A DNA stretch of 64,000 nucleotides from Chlorokybus atmophyticus. Its lineage: Eukaryota; Streptophyta; Chlorokybophyceae; Chlorokybales; Chlorokybaceae. Numbering within the stretch: the first letter of the stretch is position 1; each line of letters opens with the position of its first letter. Of the stretch, positions 1-11,702 are shown piece by piece. The notes under the pieces are model-generated. The model saw only the letters and a list, made by a program, of their open reading frames with translations. It was not told the DNA's origin and did no database searches. The position numbers and the translations under genes were made by a program. The DNA lies in assembly GCA_009103225.1 (NCBI GenBank), contig RHPI01002503.1:628624-692623 (forward strand). Direction: 5' to 3'.

Positions 1-825
1 TTAAACGTTGCTGCATGTTGTAGCTACCATGCATACAAGCTAGCTACGTAGCTAGCTTGTATGCATGGTAAAGGTAGGTACCTATCTTTACTACAGCCCA
101 TACCCCGTTAGGTCTGCATAAAGGCAAACTCAATTACCCGCCACATTGCCAAATATGTATCCCCGCACTTGACTGTATGGATGCGGTTTTGCTATATTTA
201 TTTACCAAACACATTGTGGCACTCATGCCGACTTGGCATTGCCAACCACTGTGCGTCACATGCCTGGCTATCAACAAATAAAGCTGCGCTATCCTGGATG
301 CTGTCACTTATCCAGCAGTCGCTGGGAGTGTCATCAAGAGTGCGTGTAATGTTGTGGGTGGTAGGGGACGGACCAGAGGTCGCCCCTGCAGAAATTCGGT
401 AACAGCCCCAGAGGAGCCAGATACCGGGGTTTTGGAAATAGTTTTCAACCAGCAATTGTCGCGTCTCGGTTTTACCTCATGAACTGCGACATTGCCCCAA
501 GCGCAAAGATGCCATCCGAGTGTCACATCCCAGAATATGTACCCCGCTTTTTCGCTGTGTCTGCAGTCGAACACTGGGCCGCATACACAACGTCAGATCG
601 TCCGATCTCACATGCTTGATGATCTTACGGCTTTGAAGAGAGAACAACAGCACGTGAGCTTGGGGTCCTTGGCGCTGGCGTTGGCAGCGGCGGTGCCAAG
701 GTGGCTGTACGGCCTCGGAAACTCGCACAGCGGCCTAGGCCTGGGCTTCATACAGCGCGTCAGCTCTCGCTTGTGATGAAGCAACTGGGCGGGTGGCAGG
801 CAAGGGGGGCGGGATGTAAGCAACC
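1..825. other. No gene seen; left flank
   Basis: Apart from the palindrome at 25-70 I see no convincing coding signal. The open frames here are short, overlap on both strands and match no family I know. The stretch may hold the 5' leader or an upstream exon of the small plus-strand gene that starts at 826. Confidence 0.4.
25..70. repeat. 46-bp perfect palindrome
   Basis: The left arm taccatgcatacaagctagc is followed by a tacgta centre and then by the exact reverse complement of the arm. There is no mismatch and no loop beyond the palindromic centre. The next bases outward (c at 24, a at 71) do not pair, so the symmetry ends sharply. Confidence 0.95.
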
Positions 826-1474
826 ATGAGCAAGCATGCAGCTATGAGACCAGCAGCGGGAGCAACTGAGGCGACCAAGGCAAGCCCTTGCCCAGAGTTT
901 GATCCCTCAGTGGACATTTTCAGCCGTGCGCGGGTGCTGATGGCTGAGCGAGAGAGGTGCAAGCAGCAGGAGGCTCGGGAAAGCAAAGGAAAAGGCATTG
1001 CTATGGACGGTCCGCCGGTAGCAGCAGCCGGATACGCCAGCCCCAAGCAACAGGTAACATGCATGTGTGTGCCTGTGTGGTGTGGGGTTTTGGCTGCTTG
1101 CTGCAAGTAACTGCTAAAGTGGCCTCTTGAGGCACTTTTGCATACGACAGGCTCGCGCAGACGTCGACAAGTCTGCAATCCTATCGCGTGCGCAGCAGTT
1201 CATGCAGACCAAGAGGTCTCTGCATGTGTACGGCACAAGCATAGCACAGGTATGTGTGATACAATCATTGATGTCGCGATCAGCTGTATATAATGCTACC
1301 CATCGTCCAACGCATGCAAGATGCCTACCAGAAGACTCACTCGCCTGTTGCCTCTGTTGTTGAAGAGTGACCCTTTCGATAAATAAGGCAAAGGGCGCAT
1401 GGATTGGCTTGTTGCTTGGCGGCAACCAGGGAGACAGTGGGCGCGTTTTTGTCTACACCACGAACGCTGTGTGA
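826..1474 (+). CDS. Unrecognised small protein, tentative 3-exon model
   Basis: Tentative exons are 826-1053, 1151-1249 and 1430-1474. The first two are exact multiples of three and are bounded by good GT and AG sites, which argues for a real gene. The third (GDSGRVFVYTTNAV then stop) is weaker and could be replaced by another downstream exon. The product is charged and polar. A motif of the form VDxxSRAxxxM(x)2-3R occurs in both exon 1 (FDPSVDIFSRARVLMAERER) and exon 2 (VDKSAILSRAQQFMQTKR), so the protein may carry a short repeated helix. I do not recognise the family and assign no function. The start at 826 is the first ATG in the frame; an upstream exon cannot be excluded. Confidence 0.35.
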
Positions 1475-2658
1475 TACGTAATATGTGATTCCGTGACTGC
1501 GTGCGAGTGCTTCCTTGATGGAAACAATGTTATGTTTGGTTGTGGACGCAGAGAGTAGCAGGTAGCAGGTGGACTATCAGCATAATAAGAGGGCAAAGCA
1601 TGGCATTCTGTACGTCTGATTCTACGTGACACTCGCCTGGGTCCGTGCATGTGGGAAAACAAGCCACGCCTTGGGCCTTGACTCTATCGGTAGGAGTACT
1701 CGGAAGCCTCCAGTGGTGCTGACACTGTGTGTGCGAGCCACACAAATACCCAAATATTACCAGCAGCCCTTTGTTTACAGCTGGCGAAGGGACTCTCTAG
1801 TAGCCCAGCAGGCTGCTAAGTTGTTTCGCTATTGGTCCCTGTAGTCCCTGTAGTCCCCTGTAGTCCCTGCAGCTGGGAGTCTGCACCAATACAGAGGAGT
1901 TGGGAGGTTGTGTGCGTGGAGGTTGGCAGGCAGGCAGGCAGGCAGAACCCATGGGCTGCTTGTGTGATGCATGCAACTAGCTCAAGGACTGTGCCTCACA
2001 TGCTCACCAAACTGTTCGATACATGGCAGCACACACGCGCTCACACCACAGGCCACAAACCCACACTATACCGACCCACTAGAGGGCGAAGCTAGGGGCC
2101 TGATGCGACTCGGTGCTTGCGCTGACAGCGGCAGACTGATGACAACAAGCTGCATGGGTGGAGGAAGTGCCACATGTTGTTCTGATTTTGCACTTGGTGG
2201 TGTTGGTTCTCATAGCTGTGCTTTCCTTGGCACGCACACAGATGTATACAAGCAGTAGTATGCTACAGCGATCACATGGCCAGCAGGGGCTATGATTGGC
2301 CCATACTGTCACAGTGTACAAAAACGGTGTTTATACATGACAAATTCAGCAATACAAGCGCATATGCTAATTCTTTGCTTTGCTGATTCTTTGTACTGAA
2401 AACGCACCGTGACAAACAATTGTTTTTACCACTGTTTCACGCATCAGACTAAGCCGAACACAGTGCAGACCTTGCATGCACGCATGATGCCAGGTGCACC
2501 CCTGCACGCCACTAAGACAAGCACCATGGGACCCAATCATGCTCCGAATATGCATTCAGCGACACAACAATGCTTACTGTTGCTTACAACGCTAAAATGC
2601 TTGAAAGCGGTCAGCGCATGCCAACGTGCAGATGCAACGGTTGACCATGACGCTCATC
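1475..2658. other. Intergenic, simple repeats only
   Basis: No supported gene. It contains a short tandem array of tagtccctg-like units at about 1837-1870 and a ggca array at about 1922-1945. The right end is probably the 3' UTR of the minus-strand tepsin gene. Confidence 0.45.
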
Positions 2659-5600
2659 CTACTTCTTCAGAGGTGCATGGGAAGTTTTCAACTGGGTCTG
2701 CAGTAACAACAAGGGAGCCAGACAGTCAAGACATGGAGTTACGTCCAACTAACAGTGGCAGCAGCACACATAGCTGCACGTACCGCGATGAAGTCAAATG
2801 CATCCGGCTTCTTTGGCGTAGGAGGCAGCTCGACACCCGCTCGTGCCCCCACCACACCAGGAACGCTGTCTGGTACAAGCATGTCACCCCAGAATGGCGC
2901 TTGCGGGGGACGAGGGAATGGAGGTGCATACTGGTTCCCATACATTTGGGGGTGGGTGCCTGGGTACTGCGGTGGTGCATACTGTGGCATCATGCCGGGA
3001 TAAACGGGCGCTGCGTACTGCATGCCTGGGTATTGAGGATATGGCCCTTGGTGAGAAAACCCTTGCTGAGGCATCATGCCTTGATACTGCCCGGGTGGCA
3101 TGCCATAGGGCATCATGTGTGGTCTTTGCTGCTGGGCTGGCATTGGGCCTGATGGAACGTGCATTGGATGCAAGGATGCAGCGGGGCCCATGCCTGCTGA
3201 TGCGTTGCTGGTCGCCACTCTGCTCGAGCTCAATCCCATGAGATCAACTAGTGGGTTGTTTGCATTGCTCGAGCCGCTGGCTTGCAATAAGACTGGCCCG
3301 TCGCCTACCGACAATGAGCTGAACAAGTCTTCGACAGAATCGCCTCGGGCTGCTGATGGTGCCGCAGCTCTGTCACTCACACTCAAGCCATCAAACAAGC
3401 TGCCAGAGGTTGATGTAGGGCCTCCTGGACTGCCTAGCAGGTTAGGGGCGGATGCTGATGTTGTCGGTGCTTCTGTTACCGAAGCTCCAGGTGCAACACT
3501 GAGCCCTGTGAATAAGTCGTCTGTTTGTATTGAAGGCTCACTGACTTCAAAATCGCCATTGAAGTCCAGAAGGTCAACTTGTGGGGCTTGTACACTGGGT
3601 GCTGCAGCAGTGTCGCTGTAGTCTGAATCACCATCTTGCAGAAGTGGCAACAACTGTCGCACACTCTATTAGTACTGGCAGTAAAACTAGAAGAACAGTA
3701 TGTAGCACTAGCAGGTAAAGGTGATTATGTGCTGGCTAATGGAAGGGGGTAACATGGCAGCTTGTTCCAACAAGGCCCTGACCTTCTTGGCCTTGTCTCG
3801 CACAGAAGCATGAGGTGATTCTGTACATGCAATCAAAGCAGCTGGCGAATCTCGAATATACAGCAGGATGTCCTGAGTGCTGTGGCTGTCCCCATGCCGA
3901 GCCACCGCTTCTACGACGCAAAGAGCGCGGAGTCGTACCTGGTGATGTCCAATCACTGAGGTGCTTGTGGTCATGCAGCAGGCAGAGTTGCATGCAGACA
4001 GACGCTGAACACACGCTGCTGCACAAGCTATGATGTGAAAAGACATTCTGGCGATCGTAGTAGACTTGTTGTTGACGGCATCATTACCTGCCAGTTACTA
4101 GATTCCAATTTGGACTGCAATTCGCTGGCAAGGGCCGCCCCATCCAAGGTGGCTGCCGTCTGCAGAAAACTTCTCAACGCTTCCTGGCTAGGCTGTGCAC
4201 GCACACCGCCAGGTGCTGTGATGGTCGTCACCAACCTGGCCTCCTCAACTCCAGGCTCAATTCCAGCAGCTACAGCTGAGGTGCTGACCCCACCATGTTG
4301 CTGCTTAGGAGAGTACTGTGGACTACCAGCGCCATACAGCTGGTCTGTTGTACTCCCTCTCACACTGTTGTGACTTGAATCTCCTCCATTCGCTGCACCC
4401 CAGCTTGGCCACTGTCTGCTTGTGGTTGCGCCACTCCTGCATGTATAATCCTTCAAACACGACTACACAAAGCACATATGTACCACAAGTGCTCAACTGC
4501 TCTTAAATCCTGACTCGCACCAACTGTTGAACCACATTGTCAAATATTGTATAACATCATGCAATGTTGTAGTCAAATTCCCGAAGAAATCTGACCGCAA
4601 CAGTGAATCACACATGTGCCAGGACAGGTTGATGAAACTTCATCAGCATAAAAGCCTCGGCATACCTGCTGCTAGTAGATGCTGGCCGATCATTATCAAA
4701 CCGAGTGTTGCCAAAACCAATCATGCCACTCGACTTTGAGTCTGGGCCTTGGTAGCTGCTTGTATTCTTGGGACTGGCACCATATTCTGAGCTGCCAAAG
4801 CCTTGTATGCGCCCGCGTGCAACATTGCTACTCTGCGCTGTACTTTGAGCTGGCTCTGAATCAAACATGGCCTTCACAGCTTCCTGCGCTGCCTCCCGTA
4901 CGGCTTTATTCGGGGCATCTCCTCGAAGCTCATCCTGAGCACGACAACCTCAGTGACCAGGCAACCCATGCATAGCTCGACATGCACATTGCACTAACCT
5001 GTACTCCTTTGTAGTGTACCAGGGCACGAACAGCACCAGCATGTCGCTGCATTTCCCGCCTAAAAGTAGGGTCTCCCCTTTGACATACATACCTTATAAC
5101 TCGTAATGCCTGCAGCAGCAAGACCCATAAATTCGTTGTTGTTGTTTTGTTGCTTGTATTGTCGCTGTTTTGGTTGATGTTGTTGTTAATGTTGATGTTG
5201 TACTCTATGTTTTAAGTTGTAATCTGTGTTCATCTTAACTGCTGGTATGGCAAGCAATATCACAACACTCTACAACTGCTTGAAACTGGTCCAGCTTAAC
5301 ATGCCAATGTTAGACAGCTACCGCATAACAATAGTCGAAATGAATCACTCTATCATGCTACACACAAACCCGTTCTCCAACGGTTGCCAATGCCAAGTCA
5401 ACAAGCTGATTGCAACAGCACAACAGCCCCCTCTGAATCGAGTCAGGCTACGTCAGCGTTCAACGCCAATCCACCGACGCACCATCTCCGACAGGCAGTC
5501 ACAAACAAGCATGATCAAAAATTGCTGCAAGGTGTGGCATGCCTCGCTTCGCGCAGCTGATACCTTTTGCTTGACGAAAGGAGACTTGTTATCAATACGT

Positions 5601-5770
5601 TTGTTGATGTGATCCTGCAGGTCGCGGATAATCTCTAGAGAAGCGCCCCGCGTGAGCTCGCAGATCTCGTTCATCGCATACACGGGAGCGACGTCGTCAT
5701 TGTTGGCTGTGGCCTGATCTACCAACCGATGGCGCTTGAACGCATCTACGGCGTCCTTAGCCGCCTGCAT
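2659..5770 (-). CDS. Tepsin/MTV1-like ENTH-VHS adaptor
   Basis: Seven exons on the minus strand: 5564-5770, 4999-5109, 4666-4934, 4088-4436, 3754-3938, 2784-3663 and 2659-2697. They join in phase to about 679 residues. Exons 1-3 encode an ENTH domain, with signatures RLVDQATANNDDVAPVYAM, INKRIDNKSPFVKQK and RREMQRHAG. Exon 5 carries the second, VHS-like domain (RALCVVEAVARHGD, then SPHASVRDKAKKVRALL). Both domains in this order are typical of tepsin and plant MTV1, the accessory proteins of AP-4 and clathrin coats at the trans-Golgi network. Exon 6 is a Pro/Gly/Met/Tyr-rich tail with three LFxxLSV motifs near its start. I chose the Met at 5768-5770 over an upstream in-frame one because family members start a few residues before the RLVDQAT-like helix. 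The exon 5/6 splice (AT|gttacc) is the least certain; the 13-residue last exon is also soft. Confidence 0.88.
3306..3515 (-). other. Three LFxxLSV motifs in tepsin tail
   Basis: DLFTGLSV (3498-3515 for the LFTGLSV core), SLFDGLSV (3378-3398) and DLFSSLSV (3306-3326) lie in a low-complexity linker. In animal tepsin, a motif of form LFxG[M/L]x[L/V] binds the beta4 appendage of AP-4. The first two copies fit that pattern; the third has Ser in place of Gly. Binding in this organism is inference. Confidence 0.75.
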
Positions 5771-6882
5771 AGTGTGCCCACAGCCAGCCGCCCAAAACGG
5801 AAAAGCGTAACACGGCAAAATCTACAACCAGCACAACCACTACAGCTGTAGCAGCACTACCGGCAGAGCAGCGGTAGCGCCCTGGCAGCCGGTACTCTAA
5901 CCACCCGCAGCTCACACCTCATGACCGACACATTCTCAGCTGCAGGCTAAACTTGCTTTATTATAGTACAGCTTGATCACCAGAGCCACCGTCCTCAGCC
6001 ACAGGGCTGTCGCCACCGCCACCACTAACTCCGCCACCGCCTCCCCCGCCCGTCCGCTCAAGCGAAGCTGCCAGCTGGCAGGCATGCCGCTTTCTGTGTC
6101 AGCCCAACTGTGCAAAGCAAGCACTTGCCAAGCAGCGATCCTTGTGCGGAATGACGCACAAGACGCACAAGGCGCACTGAAGATCTAACGTGGCTGCCTG
6201 ACAGCTCAGGATCTCACCTGTGTGTGTGCTTGCTGGCGGTGGCGGCGGGGGGGTCGGTGTTGTTGGTGAGGCTGACTGCGGCTGGTACCAGTGTTGCCTG
6301 GTGATAGGAGGTGGCTGGAGGGAGCGCACGGTAGCGACAGCTTGAGGTGGTGCTGGTCACAGTGTCACGGGAGTTCTGCATGCACAAGAGCAACTTGTAT
6401 GCCATGTCCGGCTGCACTGGTCTAAGTGTTCTAGTTGCAACTAGACCTATCAGCTTGAATCAACTGCGCTTGTAGTGACAAGTAGTTTTGATGCCTAGCG
6501 TGCTGTGGTGGGTGCTTAGTGCACTCGTCACCTTGTACAAGTACCAGCTGGACACAGCTATCATGTCTGCACAGCTTCTGTCACTTGGCGCTGCGTGTCC
6601 AAGGGTGTCCGCCTCGCTGTTGGTCACTTGTGTCACCCAGTAGTTTTCATATGACGTCCAGCTCAAGCACGCTGCTTGCGTCGCTACTGGAAACCTTCCT
6701 AGCACTCAGTGGAGTAAGCATTGATAGCACGTGTTGTCTGTTGCAATGGTAGGCTTGCACCCTGGTGCTGTACAACATAAGGTAGTGTAAAAGGTGTTTA
6801 CATCATGTTGGTAAGCTGCATACAGTGAGCCTTGTTGCTGATGCTGTCGTTGTTCGGCCTGGCAGTTGATTTAGAAGAGGCC
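5771..6882. promoter_or_regulatory. Divergent intergenic region, tepsin and TIC20
   Basis: This lies between the starts of two divergently oriented genes and should hold both promoters and 5' leaders. I see no convincing exon. A minus-strand frame at 5936-6124 has a hydrophobic stretch but no family match. A CCGCC-rich patch occurs at about 6010-6060. Confidence 0.4.
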
Positions 6883-8563
6883 ATGGCGTCCACACTCATG
6901 GCATCAACAGTTGCCGGCCTGTGCGCAGCACCGCTTCGGTTGACACACAGCAGGCCAGTTAGAACACAGAACACTGCAGCCTGCAAACCAGCTTGCAGGT
7001 TGCAGACGCTGCGCAACCATGCGAGCAACCACACTCAGCACAGGCTACCTTCCGGCACCTTTGTTGGTGAGTTCCACCTCTTGATATGCCGTTCAAAACA
7101 TCACATTGTCCCAGGCATAGACTTTTAGGCATCGTTGAAGTAGTTGAGCACTAATGTACCAGGAGCCACATTCACACAGCTAACTCTCACACATTCAGCA
7201 TTCAAGCGAGGCACAAGATTGCGCTTCTCACCTACCTGCTTGTTGCGCCTGTTGCATGCGGCGCAACCAACACACCAGCATGTGCAGGCGTGTATGGTTG
7301 AGGTCTCCTGCAGAGCCTTGACGCATGCCCTTGATGGCATCAAGTAACTTTACCCTAGACTCTTCAATGGAAGGCTGCGTTTGCACCCATGTGTTGACTG
7401 CTGTGCCTTCTCAGGACAAGCTCCGCTGTTAGCAAAGCAGCCTCAACAGCAAGTCCGTCGAGGATCTCCGCAAACGGTTTATGCCAAGAAGGGTGAAGAT
7501 TATGTGGAAGTCCCTGATCGCCTAGTGTCGTCAGTTGCATACCTGCTTCCATTCTTTGACGGCATACGCTATGGTGAGTTGCCATGCATGCATGTAGTGC
7601 TGTCCACCTGTGTCAGTTAGCAACAGATAGCATTGCGCCAGCAGCCGTGCCTTTGTTGTGTTCACTATCATATATAGCTTCTACACCAATGTCACTACAT
7701 GGCACTGCAGTGGTCAAGCCATTCACCTTACTGTGGTGTTAAATAGGTCGCTTCTTCTTTCAGCAAGTCCCTGCTGCTGAAGTGGCCCTGACACCGTTGA
7801 AACCGTTTCTTGGGTTCTACTTCACCTTCCCCTTTGCCAGCCTTATTGCCTTTCTGGCGTTGTACTACACAGGTGCGCACATGGTGCTGGCTAGGGACTG
7901 CGTTCTGATGTGCTGTGTGCTACTATTGCTTGTGCCTTGTTACTCACGGTCTTACTTTTCTGTTATGACATTGGTCCAGTTGTGCAAAATCAGCGCTACA
8001 GTCGCTATGTCCGCTTCAACACACTGCAAGCCATCTTGGTGGACATCCTTCTTTTGTAAGTTGACTTCGTGCATTGTGCAAGTTGGAAGTTGCGTCCAAG
8101 TCATTACTGGGCAGTCAGACACCTTGGCAGCAACTGCCCGCGACTGATATTCGCTTGCCTTGTGATCTACAGCTTCCCATCACTGATTGACAGCGTCTTC
8201 AAACCTACGGACGGCCTTTCACTGCAGGTGCGTGACCCTGGTTTTCCAGAATAGTCATTTTCCATGTGTGCCTGCCCCGCACCACATGTCAATTTATTAT
8301 TATTGCTGTATGCCTCTGAGTTGTGTATGCACGCAGATCTACATCTCATTCTACAACACCGTCTTCTTCTTCATCTTCGCCTGCTTTTTGCTTGGAGTTT
8401 CTTCATGCCTAGCTGGCAGGGTAAGCACATCTTGCCCAGCGTATTCTGGCTTCCGCCAAGCTGTCTCACGAATGGTTATGCACAGCATCAACATGTTCTT
8501 GTGTTGCAGGTGCCCCGACTACCACTGGTTGCAGATGCAGCAGATAACCAAGTGCCATTCTAG
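6883..8563 (+). CDS. TIC20-like chloroplast import channel protein
   Basis: Seven exons: 6883-7066, 7415-7573, 7747-7872, 7980-8055, 8173-8227, 8337-8420 and 8510-8563. All introns are GT-AG and the frame closes to 245 residues. The N-terminus (MASTLMASTVAGLCAAPLRL) is rich in Ala, Ser, Thr and Arg and poor in acidic residues, as expected for a chloroplast transit peptide. The mature part follows the TIC20 family closely: LVSSVAYLLPFFDGIRYGRF, a hydrophobic helix around FYFTFPFASLIAFLALYYTG, RYSRYVRFNTLQAILVDIL, then NTVFFFIFACFLLG and a C-terminal PRLPLVADAAD box. TIC20 is a multi-pass protein of the inner envelope and a core part of the TIC translocon. I prefer the ATG at 6883 to the in-frame one at 6832 because the residues between them are not transit-peptide-like. 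Confidence 0.93.
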
Positions 8564-10490
8564 TTTCATTGTTAAGGCTTGAAGTGCATTGCTGACTTTG
8601 CTTGGATGTGGTAGCCTACTGTGCTTGGAAAAGATTGTTTGTCAAGTTGAGCACATATGGACCACATTTGCTAAGTTGAAACTTACTACCAAAGTGCGTT
8701 CTACACATGGCCGCAGCAACTCAGGGAGTTTGCTGTGCATGCCAAAGTCTACGGCCTTCGTACGGCTGACGAACCCTAAGTATGCAGTGGCAAAGGCAGC
8801 TGCGACAGCAGTTATTATGATGGCGGAGGTTGGGAGCGGTGGCGGGGGGAGACTGCTGGTCATTGTGGTCGTCAACGTGGTTCTACTCAAGGCTGACTCT
8901 ACTGGCAGGTAATGCATGCTTGCAAACTGACAGGGTTGGGCAGTAGAGTAGTGAAGTAAGTAGTAGGTAGTGTGCACCTAGCCCGGTGGTCGTGATAGAG
9001 GTGAGTGTGGTAGTGGTTAACTGTCCATGCATGTGTCGTGCATGTTGCATACATCACGTGCATATTCTGTGCACATGCAGCAGCTCAGCAGTCGACATGG
9101 CATGGATGCGTTGTTGGTGATGAATATATTTTCAGTGCCGTTGCGGTCGCGTTACTGTCTTTATGCAATCGAGTGTCCAACTGTAAGATAGTGTCTAGAT
9201 GATTGGTGCTACGCAATAATGCAAGCACTAGCAAACGGCGTACAGAATATGAAAGATTGTATTAAGCAATAGCAGCAAGCAAGTCACAGCAAGCAAACAG
9301 AATGGTCTGGCCCGGGCCCTAACCAGCTGACATTCATCACAACCATGCAAACACTTTAACAACACAAGGCAGAAGGGTAGCAGGCAGTAGCTCAACAAAA
9401 ACCATTTAAAAACGATGCTTATTAATTACAGACGTACAGTGGGTGCGGGTCATGTCCATGGCTATGCCTAAGCTCACACGTCACAGCAACAACGTCCAGC
9501 ACAGGGCCACGCAACAGCGCAGCACACTAGCACGCGCATGCAACTACACGTGCCCTGCAGCACCTGCGAGGACCGCATCCTCCTCCGCCATCGGGGGCAC
9601 GGTCTGTAGCGGCGCCCATCCCGGCACCGCCGCCACAGCAGCAGGCAGGCGAAGCAGCAGCCACACCCCGCATACCTGCCAAGCAGAGCCCCCGCTTAGC
9701 AACTGCCAAGCGGGGGCAATGCAAACTGTGGCGGCGCCGCACTTGTAATCTTAAATTGGCTGCGAAGCACCTGCGAAATAGCTGCAATCGGCTTCCAAGT
9801 TTGCTGGTCATGACTGCAGGCATAACACCACCGACAAACGGACTTGAACAATACATATAACAGCGGGCATTCTCATGCTCCCCGCATCCAAGGCACCTTG
9901 TGGACAATCTCATGATACAAGTGCTTTGCGGACAACCCATACAAACTACCAGTGCGAAACATACGTGCACGCAGCTTGGCTAGAAGACAACGGTAGCTAT
10001 ACCCTTGTACTGTCATGTCGTGCAGTTACCCTTTATTCCATCCCCTCGCCGCCAAGACGCACGGCACCCTAGGTCAGAGTTTTCACGATGTCATCGACAT
10101 GTGCGCTAGGAGGGCGGTGGATGCGCGTGACTTGCCCTTGCGCAGGCTATCGGGCTACTTGGCTCTGTACAGGCAGCGTGTGGCTTGCGCGCTGCAGCGC
10201 GCTCAGGGCATCACCATCCTGGAGCGTGGGGCGGCGGATCGTGGCGGCCATACCAGGCTGGGGTCCACTCCAAACGGCAGCGCCAATGTCGGAATCGGAC
10301 GTCGTGCTGGCGGCTGCAGCCGTGTAGATGTGTAGGCGTGCTGGCGTGCGTGTGAGTTTGCTGGTGCAGTGTGATAGGCATGGCTGACAATGCGTAGCTT
10401 TGTATAACAATGTTGCTGTACTAGTAAATTTCCCCAATTACCCAGCCATGCTCGTAACAGAATTAGATATGGACATAAGTGCTTAATACG
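8564..10490. other. Intergenic, 3' side of TIC20
   Basis: The first part is presumably TIC20 3' UTR. No gene is supported in the rest. Two open frames were considered and not annotated: a minus-strand frame at 8642-8977 with one hydrophobic segment, and a plus-strand frame at 10,015-10,335. Confidence 0.4.
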
Positions 10491-10880
10491 TGAATATTGG
10501 CTGGTCACCCAATATGCACGTTTAGGGTGACATGCATATTTCGTTTAGGTGACCATATTGGCTGGTTACGCGATATGCACGTTTGGGTGACCAGCCACTA
10601 TGGTCAGTCAATTGTGCATATTATGTAACCGTCAATGCGCACGTTTCACATTGATGGTCACCCAATATGAAACGTTGGGTGACCATTGATGTGGCTCAAC
10701 GTCAACGTCGATGGTCACCCAATGCCGACCATCAACATTGGGTGACCATATTGGCTAGTCACCCAACGTTGGTGACCAGCTAATATGGTCACAAACGTCG
10801 GCTGGTCACCATATTGGCTGACAAGCCAATATGTTTAGCGAATTGGCTGGTCATCGTATATGACCAGCCAATTGGCATGC
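10490..10880. repeat. Foldback tract of ggctggtcaccc-type units
   Basis: About 390 bases are built from short units such as tattggctggtcacccaatatg and their reverse complements (gggtgaccatattggct), repeated many times in both orientations with drifting spacers. The tract can form many alternative hairpins. I see no terminal inverted repeat or target duplication that would define a mobile element boundary. Confidence 0.75.
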
Positions 10881-11059
10881 AAGTGGCGATATGACCACTT
10901 GCATGCCAGTCCGAGTGCGGATGAGGTGCCCTTATATCAGGAAGGCTGCAAACTGTGGTGGTTATCGCCGTGCTATCCAGCTAGGCTTACTGTCTACATA
11001 TATGTTGAGCAGCATATATGGCTCTCCACCGTGCACCTGCTTTTATGTAATCTTCTTGG

Positions 11060-11523
11060 CCATCTTAAATAAATGCGGTTGATAGTAAGCTCAGCGTAGT
11101 CAAGGAATGGCTTATGGTGCTTGCGAACCCACAGCATAAGGTCCCAGTCCCACTGGTTGAGCAAAGTTGTAGCTTCTTGGCGTGTCCTCTCACGCCGTAC
11201 TTCTTCTAAACGTGCACCTGCCTCTATGTCCGCCTATTCTTGTGCTTGCTGTGCTTGCTTGGCCGCTGCCTCTACTTTTGCTGCGCGTTTCTGCCTTTCT
11301 GTGCATGTTGTGCTGCTGCTTTGGCTGCTTACTGCTCCTTCATAGCTATAGATATTTGAGTCTTCAGGGCTGCTGCAGGTTCTGATCCAGTTGCAACTCG
11401 TGCATCTTTGCTTTCCTGCAGTGCTTCCTTCGCTCTCCTCTTCTCTTCTCTTAGCTCAAATTGCATGTTCCCGATGTCTTCAATTATAAGTTTAGCTGCT
11501 AACACTATTAACCACAGCAGCAC
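11060..11523 (-). pseudogene. Decayed coiled-coil ORF beside HTH gene
   Basis: Read on the minus strand, this holds stretches of plausible coding sequence broken by in-frame stops and frame changes. First comes an acidic/basic helix-rich part (FELREEKRRAKEALQESKDA), then Ala/Gln/Lys-rich coil sequence, then RLEEVRRERTRQEA followed by an aromatic segment LLNQWDWDLMLWVRKHHKPF. The pattern suggests the C-terminal half of the protein whose helix-turn-helix lies just upstream (11,535-11,702). I cannot name the family; a DNA transposon protein is the most likely source. Confidence 0.45.
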
Positions 11524-11534
11524 ACAGGGCCAAC

Positions 11535-11702
11535 CTACTTGTACTGTTGCAAGCGTTTAGGACTAGATATGTAGTCCTTGAAGGTGCATTTGGGCAGTCC
11601 AAGGTCTTGGGCAGCCTCTGCAGCTGTCATGCAACCCTGCTGCACAGCTTGGATAGCCTCCTTTGCAGCGGGGAACATGAGCTCTCTGTCCTTCCTCTTC
11701 AT
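11535..11702 (-). CDS. 55-residue pipsqueak-type HTH remnant
   Basis: A 55-residue minus-strand frame starts MKRKDRELMFPAAKEAIQAV and continues through MTAAEAAQDLGLPKCTFKDY to a stop. The layout (a basic start, helix with AIxAVxxG, then the AAxxxxLPxxTF turn and recognition helix) is that of the HTH_psq / CENP-B N-terminal fold, seen in pogo-type transposases and in domesticated transposase genes. No catalytic DDE domain is visible nearby. The remnant is probably part of a dead DNA transposon with the coil-rich sequence that follows. Confidence 0.6.
   Translation of the reverse strand: MKRKDRELMFPAAKEAIQAVQQGCMTAAEAAQDLGLPKCTFKDYISSPKRLQQYK

Noticed and set aside
2409-3241. Plus-strand frames of 130-250 codons
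   Set aside because: They are antisense shadows of tepsin exons 6 and 7.
8642-8977. Minus-strand frame with one hydrophobic segment (AIIITAVAAAFATAYLGFV)
   Set aside because: It lies in the 3' flank of TIC20, has no recognised family and no room for further exons on that strand.
9527-9970. 147-codon minus-strand frame, Cys/Gly-rich
   Set aside because: Composition follows GC-rich low complexity; no motif, splice context or family match.
10015-10335. 106-codon plus-strand frame
   Set aside because: Competing frames of similar length exist on both strands and no domain is recognisable.
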